Origin: Multifurca ochricompacta
Taxonomy: Eukaryota > Basidiomycota > Agaricomycetes > Russulales > Russulaceae
Length of the DNA: 64,000 nucleotides
Assembly (NCBI GenBank): GCA_022496185.1
Contig: WTXG01000097.1
Span: 62,001 to 126,000, forward strand
Direction of reading: 5' to 3'
In this document: piece after piece, positions 12,849 through 24,387 of the stretch
Layout: every line of letters starts with the position of its first letter
How positions within the stretch are numbered: position 1 is the stretch's first letter
The notes under the pieces: model-generated
The model's database searches: none
What the model was told of the DNA's origin: nothing
Seen by the model: only the letters and a program-made list of their open reading frames with translations
Position numbers and translations under genes: made by a program

Positions 12849-14313
12849 GGCATAATTTCCTTTAGTGCTCTCATCCATTTGGGACCTGGACGATTGGATC
12901 TTCTCTGCGTGTGCATCTCCTCGGGATCATGATAATGTATGGTATATGGTACTAGGTAAAACTTGGTAAACTTGGTAAACATGGACCAGGGTCAGCCCAG
13001 CCCACGTTTCTACGGAACTCAAACAAAAATAAAAATATATAATGTTATTATATTATTGTTATTAATACCCGTTACTGTAAATCTCAGGAAGAATGCTGCG
13101 CCGCCGCCATTCGAATAAAAAAAAGTCGTCGTAACGGCATCCGGGGTTTGGACAACACAGGACAGACAGGACAGACCCCTTTGCATATGATGCCCGCGTC
13201 CCGAATCTAACAGTAGTTGTTTCATTTTCCCCAATTGTTTATATACCAAACCATTAAGCCCGTCCCTTCCCTTGATGGCGGCCTGACAACCGTGACCACA
13301 CACGGCTACGCCCATAACTGGGGAACTTTTTCGATTAACCGCGCGGGTTGGGCTTTCACTACACAAGGCCAAACTGAAAAAGCTGAAAACTTAAGAAATG
13401 GGCTCCTGCTGATAGCGTCCTGTCAGGAAGAGGGACGACTCTTTTAAGTATCAAACGTGCTCACAGCACCCCTCCCCCCCTTTCATCGTCCTCAATGATG
13501 ACCCGGGGTGAGATCAGTCGTTTTTTTTTTTTCTTGGGATGTGTTGATGAGAGAGGGAGGAGGGGTATAAGATATCCAGTTTTTCAGCGTAGAAGGATGG
13601 ATAGGATGGATAATAAATCCCTCGAAACCGAGTTGGGGACACCCATTACCTTCCTTGGTCCTTTCGGTCAATCTACACTTTCATCCATGCGACGCCTTGA
13701 GGGCAGGTAGTGTCATGAGGTCAGCCAAGTCACAACAATCTCAGGTCTTGTTGCGGGCGCTTTAGAATAAGAATAAAACTTTCGCGTGTAAAACACTATC
13801 GGGGTCCTTCAAAGCCTCCAAAAATTCTTCGCCTGGGCGAGAAGGGCCCCGGGGGAAAGGGAAGGGGGGAATTCTGGACTTAGCTAACATGCCGTTACTC
13901 TTTTTGGGGGAAAGAAATGTGTCGCATAATATCGGAAGTAGTAGGGAGAGTCCCTACTAACTAACCACCCGTGGTTGTGGGCGTCAAATTCAAGCCGGCT
14001 GTTGTTGCATCGCACAAAAGAAAAAAAAAAAAACCTTCTGACCCCTCAGCTTCAGGTCTGGTCAGAGATACAAATTAAATTCTGTACGAATACACTGGGG
14101 CAGAAGTGTTCTATAACCATTTGAATTACAACATAGAGACTGACCAAACTCAATAATCAAGTCCACCTCGGAGAGGCCCGAACCTTACGTCCTACCGTGG
14201 GAGGAGAAAGGGGGCGGAGGTGCTTTCCTATCTTTTTCTTGGACCCCACGCAAATCACCGTTGTCAGATGTGCCCGTGGTGCCATCATCACGTAGTGGTA
14301 CATGTTAAACGCG
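12849..14313. other. Intergenic region, convergent gene ends
   Basis: This lies between the 3' ends of the ATRIP-like gene and the minus-strand RING gene. It holds AT-rich tracts (13020-13070) and A or T homopolymers (about 13520, 14020). Small open frames at 13217-13447 and 13495-13710 show no domain and no splice context, and I do not support them as genes. Confidence 0.5.
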
Positions 14314-15930
14314 TTATAGTTTTGTTATTGATGCTATCGCAGACCCAGGGCCAACGCCAAGTGGCGGCGGCGGGTTCAGAAAGAAGCGTGCTGGGGGTAT
14401 CCACCCGCCTGTAACAGCAGCAGTCGGACCGTCCAAGTTTATGCCACTGCGTTCCATAAGCATTGCATGCAGCTGCATGCGCAGGCCAGCAACAACCTGG
14501 CGCATCGCCGCCAACTCTGCTGCATGAGCGCTTGCCGCCATCCGTGACCGTGCGTCATGCGTCTGAAGCGCTGAACGCAGGGCGGTAAGCGCGGTGGAAA
14601 GCGAGCGGCCACTCGTGGCATTTGGAGATGATGGAGCGGTCGCGTCTCCAGAGGTCGGCGGGAAGTAAGCAGCGAGATCGGAGGGTGCGATATTGGCATG
14701 TAGACCAGGCACAGCGTGAGGAGAGACGGCATCGACGCTTGCGGCGATACTTGGGTCTTCACCCGGTGTTATTGGCATGTGTGCCATAACGTCTGCGGGA
14801 GGTTCATGATGCCCGCGCCAAGGATAAACTGGAGCGGAGGTGGATGAGGGTGGTGAGAAAGGGTAGGGAGGTGAGTGAGTCTGTGAGTGGGGAGACAGAG
14901 GCGGAGATCCTGCCACGGTATCGGGACGGTACCAGGGACCAAGGGCTCCTTTGATGGCCTGCAGTTCGTGCCGCATTACGGCGAGCATGCCCTCAGCGGC
15001 GTTGAATCGAGCGCGCAGCCGAGCATTCTCCGTCTCAAGTCCTGCGGCCCGTGCGTCTGAAATACCGAAAAATCCCTGGAGAGCGGCATATGGGCAATGT
15101 GTTACATGTGTCTTTTTCAGGGCGAGGCGTGTTCCCGTCCAGCCACAGCCATGGGAAGCGTGCTCACAGGCCACGATCGCGGTGGGGCATATTTCAGCAT
15201 GGGATGTAGCTTCCGAACAAGAATGCTCGACATGGCACGAGGAACACCGTATCATCTCCATGGAACAAATTCGGCTATGCGCCTGTTCGAACATGAGAAA
15301 CATCAGAGAAGTGGAGATTGGTGATATTCACCGCAAGCTCAGAAGCCTTCATCTCTGTTGCGCAGCTGTCGCAGAGGACGAGGCGGTGAGGACAGCGAGG
15401 TTTATCACCAAGAATGTCTTTCCTGAGCGCTTTATTGGAACACTCAGGGTCGGGACACTGCTCCTCGGCGAACAGACAGTCGTCCTTGAGATGTGCAGCG
15501 AGGAGCTGTCTCTGGCACGTAAAATCGCAGCCCGCTGGTCGGTTTAGACATTCTACGATGAGTTCATCGACCATCTGTGAGATATTTAGCCACTGCTGAT
15601 AGATAGATTAGAGAGTGGGTACGAACATGGCGAACGATGGGATTGCTTGGGGTCATATCCTGGGGTGAGAGTGGAGAGCGATCAATGGGACACTGGGGAG
15701 AAGCCTGAAGAGCAGGACCAATGCAGTCACGGCAAAAGCTATGAGCGCATGTCCGACTCGTAGTTGGCTCGACGAAAGGCATTCTAAAAACCAGGTAGAA
15801 TGAGAACAGTGGATAGGCCGAGGAGACTGCGTGAAAGCACTGACCGACATATGCAACATACCAAGTTAGAGTTTGGAGTGTCCACGTAGACGTAAGATTG
15901 CGAAGATGCGAGCCAGGAGTTGTAATTCAT
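14314..15930 (-). CDS. RING finger / TRAF-type zinc-finger protein (probable E3 ubiquitin ligase)
   Basis: The start is ATG at 15930-15928 (MNYNSWLASS). The first intron joins CCICR to MPFVEPTTSRTCAHSFC, building a RING finger with Cys/His spacing CxxC..CxHxxCxxC..CxxD; the last ligand is Asp (CPID), a known C3HC3D variant. TRAF-type zinc fingers follow (exons about 15574-15335 and 15303 onward; Cys/His-rich CLNRPAGCDF, CPHRLVLC, CEHASHGCGW). A short coiled coil (AAGLETENARLRARF) and a Pro/Ser-rich disordered tail complete it. RING plus TRAF fingers usually means an E3 ligase that binds partners through the fingers; substrate unknown. It is divergent from the FIT gene with about 220 bp between start codons. 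Confidence 0.85.
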
Positions 15931-16084
15931 TGTGAAGGAAGGATACGATTATACGATTGTGATTGTGAGAGTGAGAGGGGAGAAGATGACAGTTCATATA
16001 ATGCGTTCTTTTTTCTCTCAAACTTCCGGGTCGGCCGGGTGGGTATGATCACATGACTCTAAGGATCTAGCTCTGCTCTCCGGT

Positions 16085-16146
16085 CTCGGCTCAACTCAAA
16101 CTCAAACTCGACTCTGATCAGCTCAAGCTCAAGCTCAAGCTCAACC
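16085..16146 (+). repeat. CTCAA-type simple repeat upstream of FIT gene
   Basis: Short CTCAAA and CTCAAG units are tandemly repeated immediately upstream of the FIT start codon, in the shared region between two divergent genes. It is probably 5' leader or promoter sequence. No regulator can be named. Confidence 0.6.
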
Positions 16147-16150
16147 GGAA

Positions 16151-17016
16151 ATGTCTATTCTGGATTTCCGTCTCGTAGCGCTTATCCTCACTGCTGTAGC
16201 AGTAGGCCATGGTACCTACTATTCCATACAGAATTCAACTTATCTTGATACTTCTAATCCACTCTACATTTCCCAACCTCATCCCCTCGCAAAGACCTAT
16301 GCTTTAGCCTCCAAGCGTAGTTTACTCAACGTCGTTTTCCTCAAATGGTCTTGGGCATGGACCACTGCCGCCTTTCTTCCTCTTCTTTTCACCTCTCCAA
16401 TCAAGCGTGCAAGCAGGTTTCTCCAATGGGTCTTCGCAACCAGCGCATGGTACATCCTCACGTCATGGTTTTTCGGGCCAAGTCTCCTCACCCGATTAAC
16501 TGTCGCATCTGGTGGCGAGTGCGGACTCCATATCGGAAAGGCCTTTGTCACTATCCCCCATACTTATTGCGTCACGGGAGTGCCTGTCACGCGTGCGTCA
16601 CATCCCGAGTTGTTCCCAGTCGGCCGTTTCGAGGGAGTGGATGGAGTGGATGCCGTGGCGGCGGGTCCGTTTGTCCCTCGGCTCCTTCGCGGTCATGACG
16701 TATCCGGCCATGTCTTTCTACTCACCCTCTCTGCACTTTTCCTGGCCGACCAATTTCGTCAGACACGCTTCTCTGCGCACCCCTTTGCACTTCGTACCAG
16801 CGGCGCATTGATATTGTTATGGATATTTTCGTTGTGGGTCACCAGCGTATTTTTCCATTCACCCTCCGAGAAGATTTCTGGTTTCGGTATGCCCAAATCT
16901 TTTCATGCCATTCCCTCTCTTACGATCTGCCTTTTGCAGCACTGGGCGTTGCCTGCTTCTTTTTTTCACAGGTTCCATTAAATTTCACTCGCAAGCCCTC
17001 CAAGGCAGCGCTGTGA
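16151..17016 (+). CDS. FIT family protein (fat storage-inducing transmembrane / Scs3)
   Basis: A two-exon gene with an intron at 16887-16939 (53 nt); joining restores the ending ALGVACFFFSQVPLNFTRK. Several hydrophobic segments are visible (residues about 5-20, 65-80, 92-112, 195-235). The two FIT signature blocks are present: RGHDVSGHVFLL, and the later FFHSPSEKISGF. Each supplies one His, matching the lipid-phosphatase-like pair of the family. FIT proteins sit in the ER membrane, help lipid droplets form, and have been described as acyl-CoA diphosphatases. Length (about 270 residues) is normal. No lesion. Confidence 0.92.
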
Positions 17017-17227
17017 GCATTCAGTCCAGTTGTCTTTGTCAGTAGTGATGCCATAATGACCACCTACGTCACTGTCGCTGTATAATACCACATGTGCACG
17101 TTCTGGTCTGGTTTGGTTTCTCGCGCGCCTGATATCTTTTTTTTTCATATATTGCTTCTATGTAGCACAGGTACGTGAAATTGACAGATTTCGAACATCT
17201 GTCCACCCCCCCCCCCCCGGAGGCCAC

Positions 17228-19523
17228 TCATCCAGAATACCACCAAGTTAGAGCCACCCACGTGACTAGAGCTGGCGTCAACGCTCTCCCCAAGTCCCTT
17301 GCAACTGCGTTCCCAATCCTATTTTCCTTTCGGCGTGAAGCGGTTCGACGCGGCCACCATGCAGGAGCATGAACAGCAATACGCCGCCGTCGCCCACGGA
17401 AAGTGAACGTGTACGTATAGGACCATGCTCGCGCAGGTGGGCCAGTCGCCGTAGCGACAGGTGAAGTAGCCCGTCCCGAGTGGCGTCGCGCGATAAGGTC
17501 ACCGGGAAGTGGCGACGAAGCACGAGGCATATATAGATAGTGTGCGCGCACCCCATCATGGTCATCTTCATCGTGCGTTTGCGGCAGCGACGATTCCGCC
17601 GCCAGCGCCAGAGGAGGTGACAGACTCCGAGGCATGTGCGGCCGACTACCACCGCCCGCAGTGTGGTCTGGTATGCCCGAGACCAAAGTGTGCCTTGAGT
17701 CGCGCTTCGGGAGCTCGATACGCGTGCGGCCGCGTCCTTGCTGAGAGCTCGGCGGCGTGTTGGTGTACGCGTATGAGTACGAGTATGCGGATGACGCGGA
17801 GTAGGGAGATGGTACGGGTGGATGCAGCTGTGGCGGCTGGAGTTGGTGTCTCGACCCTAATTGTTGTTGTCCGGTGAACTCGGTATGCGATGGAAGCGGG
17901 GAGGTCACCGTCGTCAGACGTAATCGTGCCGCCCGCCGCCCGCGTTGCATGTGCGCAATGATGAGAATGAGTATCGTGAGGAATGTAGCTGGGATATAGA
18001 GGCGGACGGACGTTCCACTGGCGGGTGGGAGCAGACAAGGTGCATGTGCGTGGGATGGTGTGAGGCCGGGCTGTAGAGAGAGAAGGTGGAAACCCGGCTG
18101 CGTGATATGCCGCGCAGGCGAAAATGACTTCACTGTGATCTCGTGGATTTCCTTGTCTGTACCAGGCACTTTGTGCGTCACGTCGCAGTAATCACGATCG
18201 TCGGCGCTACAAATCATTGCTCAGTTTATAGGAGGGTCAAAAAAAAAAAGGTTCGGGCAGGTTTCGCACACCTGAAAATGACTTGTGGACGCAAATCTCA
18301 AGAAGAAACGAAGAGGTTTGTTTTCCGAGCGTCTTCTGCCAACCGTGGCCAACGCCACGGTGAATAGTCCCGCGTTCTCGAAAAGGACCGCATTGTCTTG
18401 ACTCTGCACGGTGGAGCGGTATGTGGCTGAATAAGATGGCGGGTCCGAGTTGTTCCTCCTCTGAGCAAGTGATGGGGGGGGGGCGGGGTTTGTCAACTTT
18501 TTTTTTGTTGCTCACTACAAGAAATCGAAAATCGTACCAGCCGCCAACCCTTTAACAAATTCGATGGCACCGTCGCGCAGCGGTATCCATTCCTCAAACG
18601 ACGTGCCATGTCCCGCGCGGATGTAGTCCTCGTCGACGATTCCGGGTGAGTCGAGCAGAATCAGCGAATGATTCGCCTTTGTGAGATGTTGATTCACACG
18701 ACCAAAATGGTGCTCGTAACGTTGGCGGACGTGCTTGCTGAAAGCACTTGAGACACCAAGGCTGTTTGCAAAAAAGAAAAAAAACCGGGTGTATATTCAT
18801 CAGCTTTCATAACCCATTAAGGTGGGTTGGAACCAAAAAAAAAAAAACAATAACATTTACCCGACATCCGCATTTCCCGGTATATATCGAGTATCCACCC
18901 CTAGATCGAGTGGGAAGAAACTTTTAAAATGTTGAACGTAGGCAGTGAACCTGCGTTTGTGTGAAGGTGAAACAGGGTAGATTAATCAATTGACGGGGAT
19001 CGGATGGGTGGAAAGGTGCTTACTCCTCGTCAGAGTCCACAGATCTCCCGGTCTTCAGCATGTCCCCGAGGAAGAGTACCAAGTGCGGATGCAATCGGCG
19101 CGTAGCATGCCACGCTCGTCGCATGTAAATATCGTGAAACAGTCCCAAAAACGTCTGGGAGTGTACGTGTGGCATAGGAACCTGTGCATCTGCCACCATA
19201 AGGATACGTGTTGGTCCTGTTCCTACCACGTTGGCCTTTGATCAAAAGTAGATCAGAACTAGCAACTTGACTCGACGTAGGATAGGTAGGGGGTGTGGAG
19301 GAGGGGGAAGCACATGCCCATCACGCACGTTATTGTTGTACATCGTCATCTTTCCAGGCCACCTGCAGCCAGAAAGTGCATAGAAAAACACCCCTATCTC
19401 ACCCCAGATGATAAGCGTCACCCAGCCGAAGCGGAGGGCGGCGAGGAGCGGGTCGGGTGCGAAAACGCGTACCAGACGACTGCTCCAGAGTTTGAGTCTG
19501 TGCCTTTCGAAAGGCGGCGTCAT
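17228..19523 (-). CDS. Cdc1/Ted1-like metallophosphoesterase, metal-ligand motifs altered
   Basis: The multi-exon gene starts at ATG 19523-19521. A membrane segment lies near residues 28-55 (RFGWVTLIIWGEIG). The metallophosphoesterase core follows: LMVADAQVP (motif 1), VFLGDMLKTGR read as LVLFLGDMLKTGR (motif 2, about 19060), RYIPGNAD (motif 3, about 18880), FSHIPLHR (motif 4, about 18420), and SADDRDYCDVTH (motif 5, about 18200). A second membrane segment near the C-terminus (RLYIPATFLTILILIIA) matches family topology. The family (Cdc1, Ted1, PGAP5) removes ethanolamine phosphate from GPI glycans in the ER/Golgi and needs Mn. Here the His expected in GNHD is Ala, and the His expected in the last motif (DDHDYC) is Arg. 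The C-terminal region is long, Pro/Ser/Tyr-rich and low complexity. Confidence 0.88.
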
Positions 19524-20570
19524 GGCAAGTTGGTCAGAAACACACAAGTTTGTGGGTAGTGGGGTAAGAAGTAGGTAGGGGGCTCAGGAGAAGAGGGTCG
19601 CTCGCCCAACTCGCATTGTGTCATTCAACTCGCTCGCCCAACTCATATTCAACTTGCTCGGTCTAAACATCCTGCAACTTAGACTACCTGGGGACAATGA
19701 CCCCCAAATGCCACTCTTGAGCACAGAAGCAACTACATGGGGCTTTTGAATCACGTGTACTCGTAACTGGATGCAATGTGCCCAACAGATTGAGCCGAAT
19801 CACGTGATGTAAAATAATCAACAGCAAATTCTGTTGAATACCACATACCCCGGACCCACACCCATGTTATGCCCTATTTGTGGGTGTGGATGTATTTTTA
19901 TTTATTTTAAAATCTAATTTGTATTCTTCATGCAGCTTCCTAAAGCAAGAGTGGTCATATCTACTTTATTTTTATTTTGAGTTAATTTTTTGATTGAGTT
20001 TATTGGAAAAGTGCTAAGTCATGCAGTTACTAGTACAATGGGTCCCCTAGTAACTACTATGTAATATACCAGGGCTGGAGGTCCTCAAGATTTGGAACAT
20101 GTGCAAGTCCAGAGTCAAGCTGTCAAAGACAAGCCAAGTCAAAGTCTCAAGTTGAGTACAACAAGCTGCAGTCTATTCAAAGGTTCAGATGCCCACAATC
20201 TGCAAGAGGGGCACGCATGAGAGGCAAAGTCAAAGGCAAAGGCAATAGGCCTTGCTGGTGACACTGGGGTGAAGATCCTTTAAGTCACAACTTAAAGGAC
20301 TTGAGCAGGATTCTGGTGAAAATTGTTGACACAGGACGTGGCAGAGCAGAGCTGGATAACGAGAAGTTCTACGAGTATCTGAGGCTGCGGTTGCCTCTTG
20401 AGGCAGGTATTGTCGTGGTGCGTCTTACTTCTTCACCCTCTCTGCCTGCCTTCTTGGCTTCATTTCGAGGGTCAAAGTCTGCAACTAAGGTTCTCATCAT
20501 AGACGGTCGACCCGGGGATATACTTCCATTACCACTTACTCTCTGATATGCGCAACTCGGAGTTATTGAC
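19524..20570. other. Intergenic, AT-rich, no supported gene
   Basis: A direct repeat of CTCGCTCGCCCAACTC lies at about 19600-19645. From about 19860 the sequence becomes AT-rich. At 20100-20280 it is full of AAGTCAAAG-like steps similar in style to the LTRs elsewhere in the window, which may mark an old repeat. An open frame at 20301-20546 has no recognisable domain. Confidence 0.45.
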
Positions 20571-20714
20571 TGTGAGGTACTATTTCGCTATGAATTGGTT
20601 GGAGGGGTGCGCATCGAGGATGTCGTGCTGATTACACCTGATGGTGCCGAGAATTTCAGTACGGTACGCCGAGACTTGGAATGGGTCGAGGGAGTGTGCT
20701 CCGGTGCATTGTGA
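20571..20714 (+). pseudogene. C-terminal remnant of an M24 metallopeptidase (aminopeptidase P/prolidase-like)
   Basis: A 47-codon open stretch ends in TGA at 20712. It contains GGVRIEDVVLITPDGAENF, which matches the conserved C-terminal end of M24 peptidases (GG.R.ED..L.T..G..NL); the Glu of RIED is a metal ligand in the family. I see no upstream pita-bread domain in any frame, so this looks like a fragment left by rearrangement. Function is not expected. Confidence 0.55.
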
Positions 20715-21240
20715 ACTGAAATAATGGAATAACGAGACTTGGAAGGGATGTGATTATGCTGTGCACTTGTCATCTTGTAATATATGGGACTTTCCTCTAG
20801 CTTTTTGGGTTGTGTCAATCAAGTATGGATATCAAGATGCCACGGCTTTGATAACTGGACGTGGTACAAATATAAATGAACTCAAGCATGCATCACTATG
20901 ATTCTCTGAGTGGGAACTGGTCAGGTACCCCCGCGTTTTCCAATGATAACAAGAGTGAAAATCGTTTATTGCTTCTAAGCCATGCCAACCAGTGTTTGCT
21001 GGAGCTGAATTTTCTCCCTGACGACTTGGTATCTCATCCGAACAATCAGTACTAGAAAGGAACCTCATTGATTATGGAATGTGGGGGGCGAGTGCATATA
21101 ACGTTCTCACAGGCCCAACGGGAGGATATAATATCATGTAATATAGTGTGATATGACTAAGCGACTTGGTGTGAACTGCCTCGAGGTCACTGAGCCTCTC
21201 TCGTCTCGTCTTTACTACATCAGTCGCGAAGTGAAGCAAC
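20715..21240. other. Intergenic, upstream of NLR gene
   Basis: No gene recognised. It is moderately AT-rich and includes the presumptive promoter of the NLR gene. Open frames on the minus strand are unsupported. Confidence 0.5.
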
Positions 21241-24200
21241 ATGGAATCCAAATCGTCCTCTCTCAAGAAAAGGTTTTATAAGATGTTTCCTGCATCACCT
21301 AGCAGTCAACAGCTGACCTGTAAGTTCCCCATGGAACCTCCTTCCTGTGCCCCCCTCGAGTTGATCGCTTCATCTAGCTGACACTCCCAATCCGTTCTCA
21401 TCGGGTGCTATCGACGGATACAATTCTATCGCGAACAACGCAATTCAAATTTCTCTCGCAGCCCTCAAAGAAGGGAGCTCTTTGGCGAGCAAGATCCCTT
21501 ACATCGCTCCCATCGCGGGTCTTATACTCCAAGTGCTTACAATGAGAGACGTAAGTAATCCAGTCTCCTAAACAGCGTTGCGTCGCTCATAATTCCGTCT
21601 ATAGGAGGTAAAACAATACAAGGCAGAGTGCGAAGTGGTCATGCAAAAGCTCATTAGGGTTGCCGGGCTGCTAGTCCATGTTGGACGGTCATGCGAGACC
21701 CATAAACTGAAGGAGGGAGATCTCCCCGCTGGCTTGCGCGATATCCTCAAGTCTCTTCAAAGGTATGTTCTCTTAATAATTCAGTATCTTCGTCCCCTGA
21801 TTGATAAAAAGCGAGTTGGATGGGATTAAACACGTCCTCGGAGAGTGTGCTAAGACTAAAGGGGCCAGGAGTCTGCTGTTGCGCAAGGACATTCTCGGGA
21901 AAATCAAGCAATATGATGCTACGCTGTTGAATGTAGTTGAAGTCTTTCAGGTCCGTCTTGAATCTATCATCTACACTGCTTGTTTAACGTGATCCCCGTA
22001 GGCCGAACTATTGTTGGACATTCGCTTTGCACTGATATCCGAGAGGCGCGAGGTATACTGCATAGCCCATGCTGACGAAATGCCAATCGATTGACTCGTA
22101 TTCAACAGGGTACTCACGCTGTCCCAACTGACGTCACAAAGTAGGCACTCCCCATTCTCCATCCCGTGAATGACGCCTGATGTTTCCCAGGTCTGTCGTT
22201 CAACCCTCGCTTGCTCCACCTCCACCACAAATATTTTTTGGACGCGATGCCGAACTTGCCCATATCATTCACACCATATTCACCAATATCGGTTCTCGCC
22301 CAGCCAGGATCGCCATCTTAGGTCCTGGCGGATACGGAAAAACCACACTTGCCAATGCGGTACTCAGTCATGACCGCGTTCAAGAACACTTCCAGGATGC
22401 TCGATATTTCATATCTTGTGAATCTGCCACTTCATCCGATGCCCTCTTAATCCAGATTTCGAAGACCCTTGGCTTCGTAATGGGTCCCCCAGATTCCCTC
22501 TGGTCTCAAATCCATGCTGCACTGAATTCAAAGGAGACCATCCTGTGCTTTGATAACTTTGAGTCACCATGGGATCAGTCTAATGAAATGAAGCGCTCTA
22601 TTGAGGTTCTTCTGTCCAGGATCACATCACTTCGTCATGTCACTGTTCTTGTCACAATGCGAGGTGCAGAGCGACCAGGTCAAACTGAATGGACGCAACC
22701 ATTCCTGGATCCTCTTGGAACTATTGGTTTGGCTGCTGCCAAAGAGATCTGGAGGCGTATTGCTGGCAGTTATGACGACTTCTCAGAGAAACTTATTATG
22801 GCTGTGGACTATGTTCCTCTTGCTGTTGACCTGCTGGCCCATCTGTCTCAGGTGACTCCACCAATATTATTATGGGAGGAATGGAATTCAAGACAGATAA
22901 AGCTCATTGGAAGGGGTGACATGGACAGGCTTTCAAACATGGAATATTCTATACAGCTCTCCATCAATAGTCACAGGATGACCACCAATCCAGATGCAAA
23001 GGATCTTCTTGGGATTCTCAGCATGCTTCTAGATGGGCTTCATATTAAACAACTGAACAAATTTAAGGGGATTCTGGTTGACATGGATATGTTGTCATGC
23101 CTTCAAGTTCTTCAGCAATGCAGTTTGGTCAATCTGATTGGGGATAGATATCAGCCACATCCCATAATTCGTCAATATTGTAATAATCAGAGCTTTACCT
23201 CATCCACACACAAGACATCTCTTGAAGAATTCTACATTTCCTTAGCATGCATTGACATGCAGAAAGCAACCCCAGAGGCTTATGCAGAAATGGTACTAGA
23301 AGTGAATAATACTAAAGCCATGCTATCAGGCTTCTTGAAATCAAATTTTTCCAGTCAACCAAGACTAGTTCATGCCATTGTCATGTTCACTGAACTCTGC
23401 ATGAATATTGGAGACTTCTCCCCTACATTATTAGATCAGTCTGTCAAACATATGTTGGCTACTAAAGCTGATGCACCACTGTTAATTCAATGTCTTAAAG
23501 TATGGGGAAAGGTATATTATAGTGCAAATGACATGGAAACTGCAAAGGAGAAATTCCTGGAAGCAGAAAGACATTGCTTGTCAAGCACAATGGATGTTGT
23601 TCATCTCCATGGCACTATCCTTAATGATCTTGGCAATGTATATTTATGCCAATTTTTGTTGAATGAGGCCTCTATCTCATTTCAAAAGGCATTGGAACTT
23701 AATCAGGCCAGCCAAAACATTATTGGCCAAGGTATTAGCCATTATGGGCTTGGAAGGACATATGCAGGGCTGGGCATGTTTACTGAGGCAGAAGTATCAT
23801 ACCAAAAAGCTTTAGAGCTCCATGAAGCTGCAGGTGACAATGTTGAGCAGGGAAATAGTTACCAGGGACTTGGAGAAATATACCAACAGCAGGACAAGTT
23901 GGCTGAGGCAGAAGCCTCATATAAAAAAGCATTAGAATTTCAAAAGGTGGCCAATCATGTCATGAATCAGGGAAGTGCCCACCTTGGCCTTGGACACATA
24001 TATGGACATTTGAACAGGCTTGATGATGCAGTGGCCTCATATCACAAGGCATTAGAACTTCATATGGCTGCCAATAACCTTTATAATCAAGGAATTGATC
24101 ATCAAGAACTTGGGGAAGTGTATCTACTCATGAACAAAGAAAATGAGGCAGAAATCTCATTTCACAAGGCATTGGAACTGAAGAAGGCTGCCAATGATGT

Positions 24201-24387
24201 TGTTGGTCAAGGAATTGCCTTGACTGGGCTAGGAAAGGTGTATAGGAAGAGATCACAACTGAAAAGAGCTCAAGGCATGTTTGAAGAGGCATTGAACCTT
24301 TATGCAAAAGTACAAGCTACAACCTGGGAAAAGGAAGCAAAATGGTATTTAGATGATGTCCTAGCCAAAGGAAGGAAGGCTGCCTGA
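21241..24387 (+). CDS. NLR-type STAND NTPase with MLKL/HeLo-like N-terminus, NB-ARC and TPRs
   Basis: ATG at 21241. Several small 5' exons, divided by short introns starting GTAAGT or GTATGT, encode a helical region (SGAIDGYNSIANNAIQI, GLILQVLTMRD, CEVVMQKLIRVAGLL) resembling the MLKL-like/HeLo-type N-terminal domain of agaricomycete NLRs. The large last exon (from about 22190) encodes the NTPase: FFGRDAEL linker, Walker A GPGGYGKTT (about 22324), Walker B ILCFDNFE (about 22545), sensor-like VTMRGAER and a degenerate GLPL as VPLAVDL. The C-terminus is at least five TPRs of 40 residues. Such proteins are thought to sense non-self and trigger cell death or incompatibility through the N-terminal domain. 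The frame is intact, ending at 24385-24387. The 3' half is nearly free of CpG, unlike the 5' half. Confidence 0.85.

Noticed and set aside
17509..17877. Plus-strand open frame of 122 codons
   Set aside because: Antisense shadow of the low-complexity C-terminal region of the Cdc1/Ted1-like gene.
20301..20546. Open frame of 81 codons before the M24 fragment
   Set aside because: Could be part of a decayed gene, but no motif ties it to the M24 tail or to any family.
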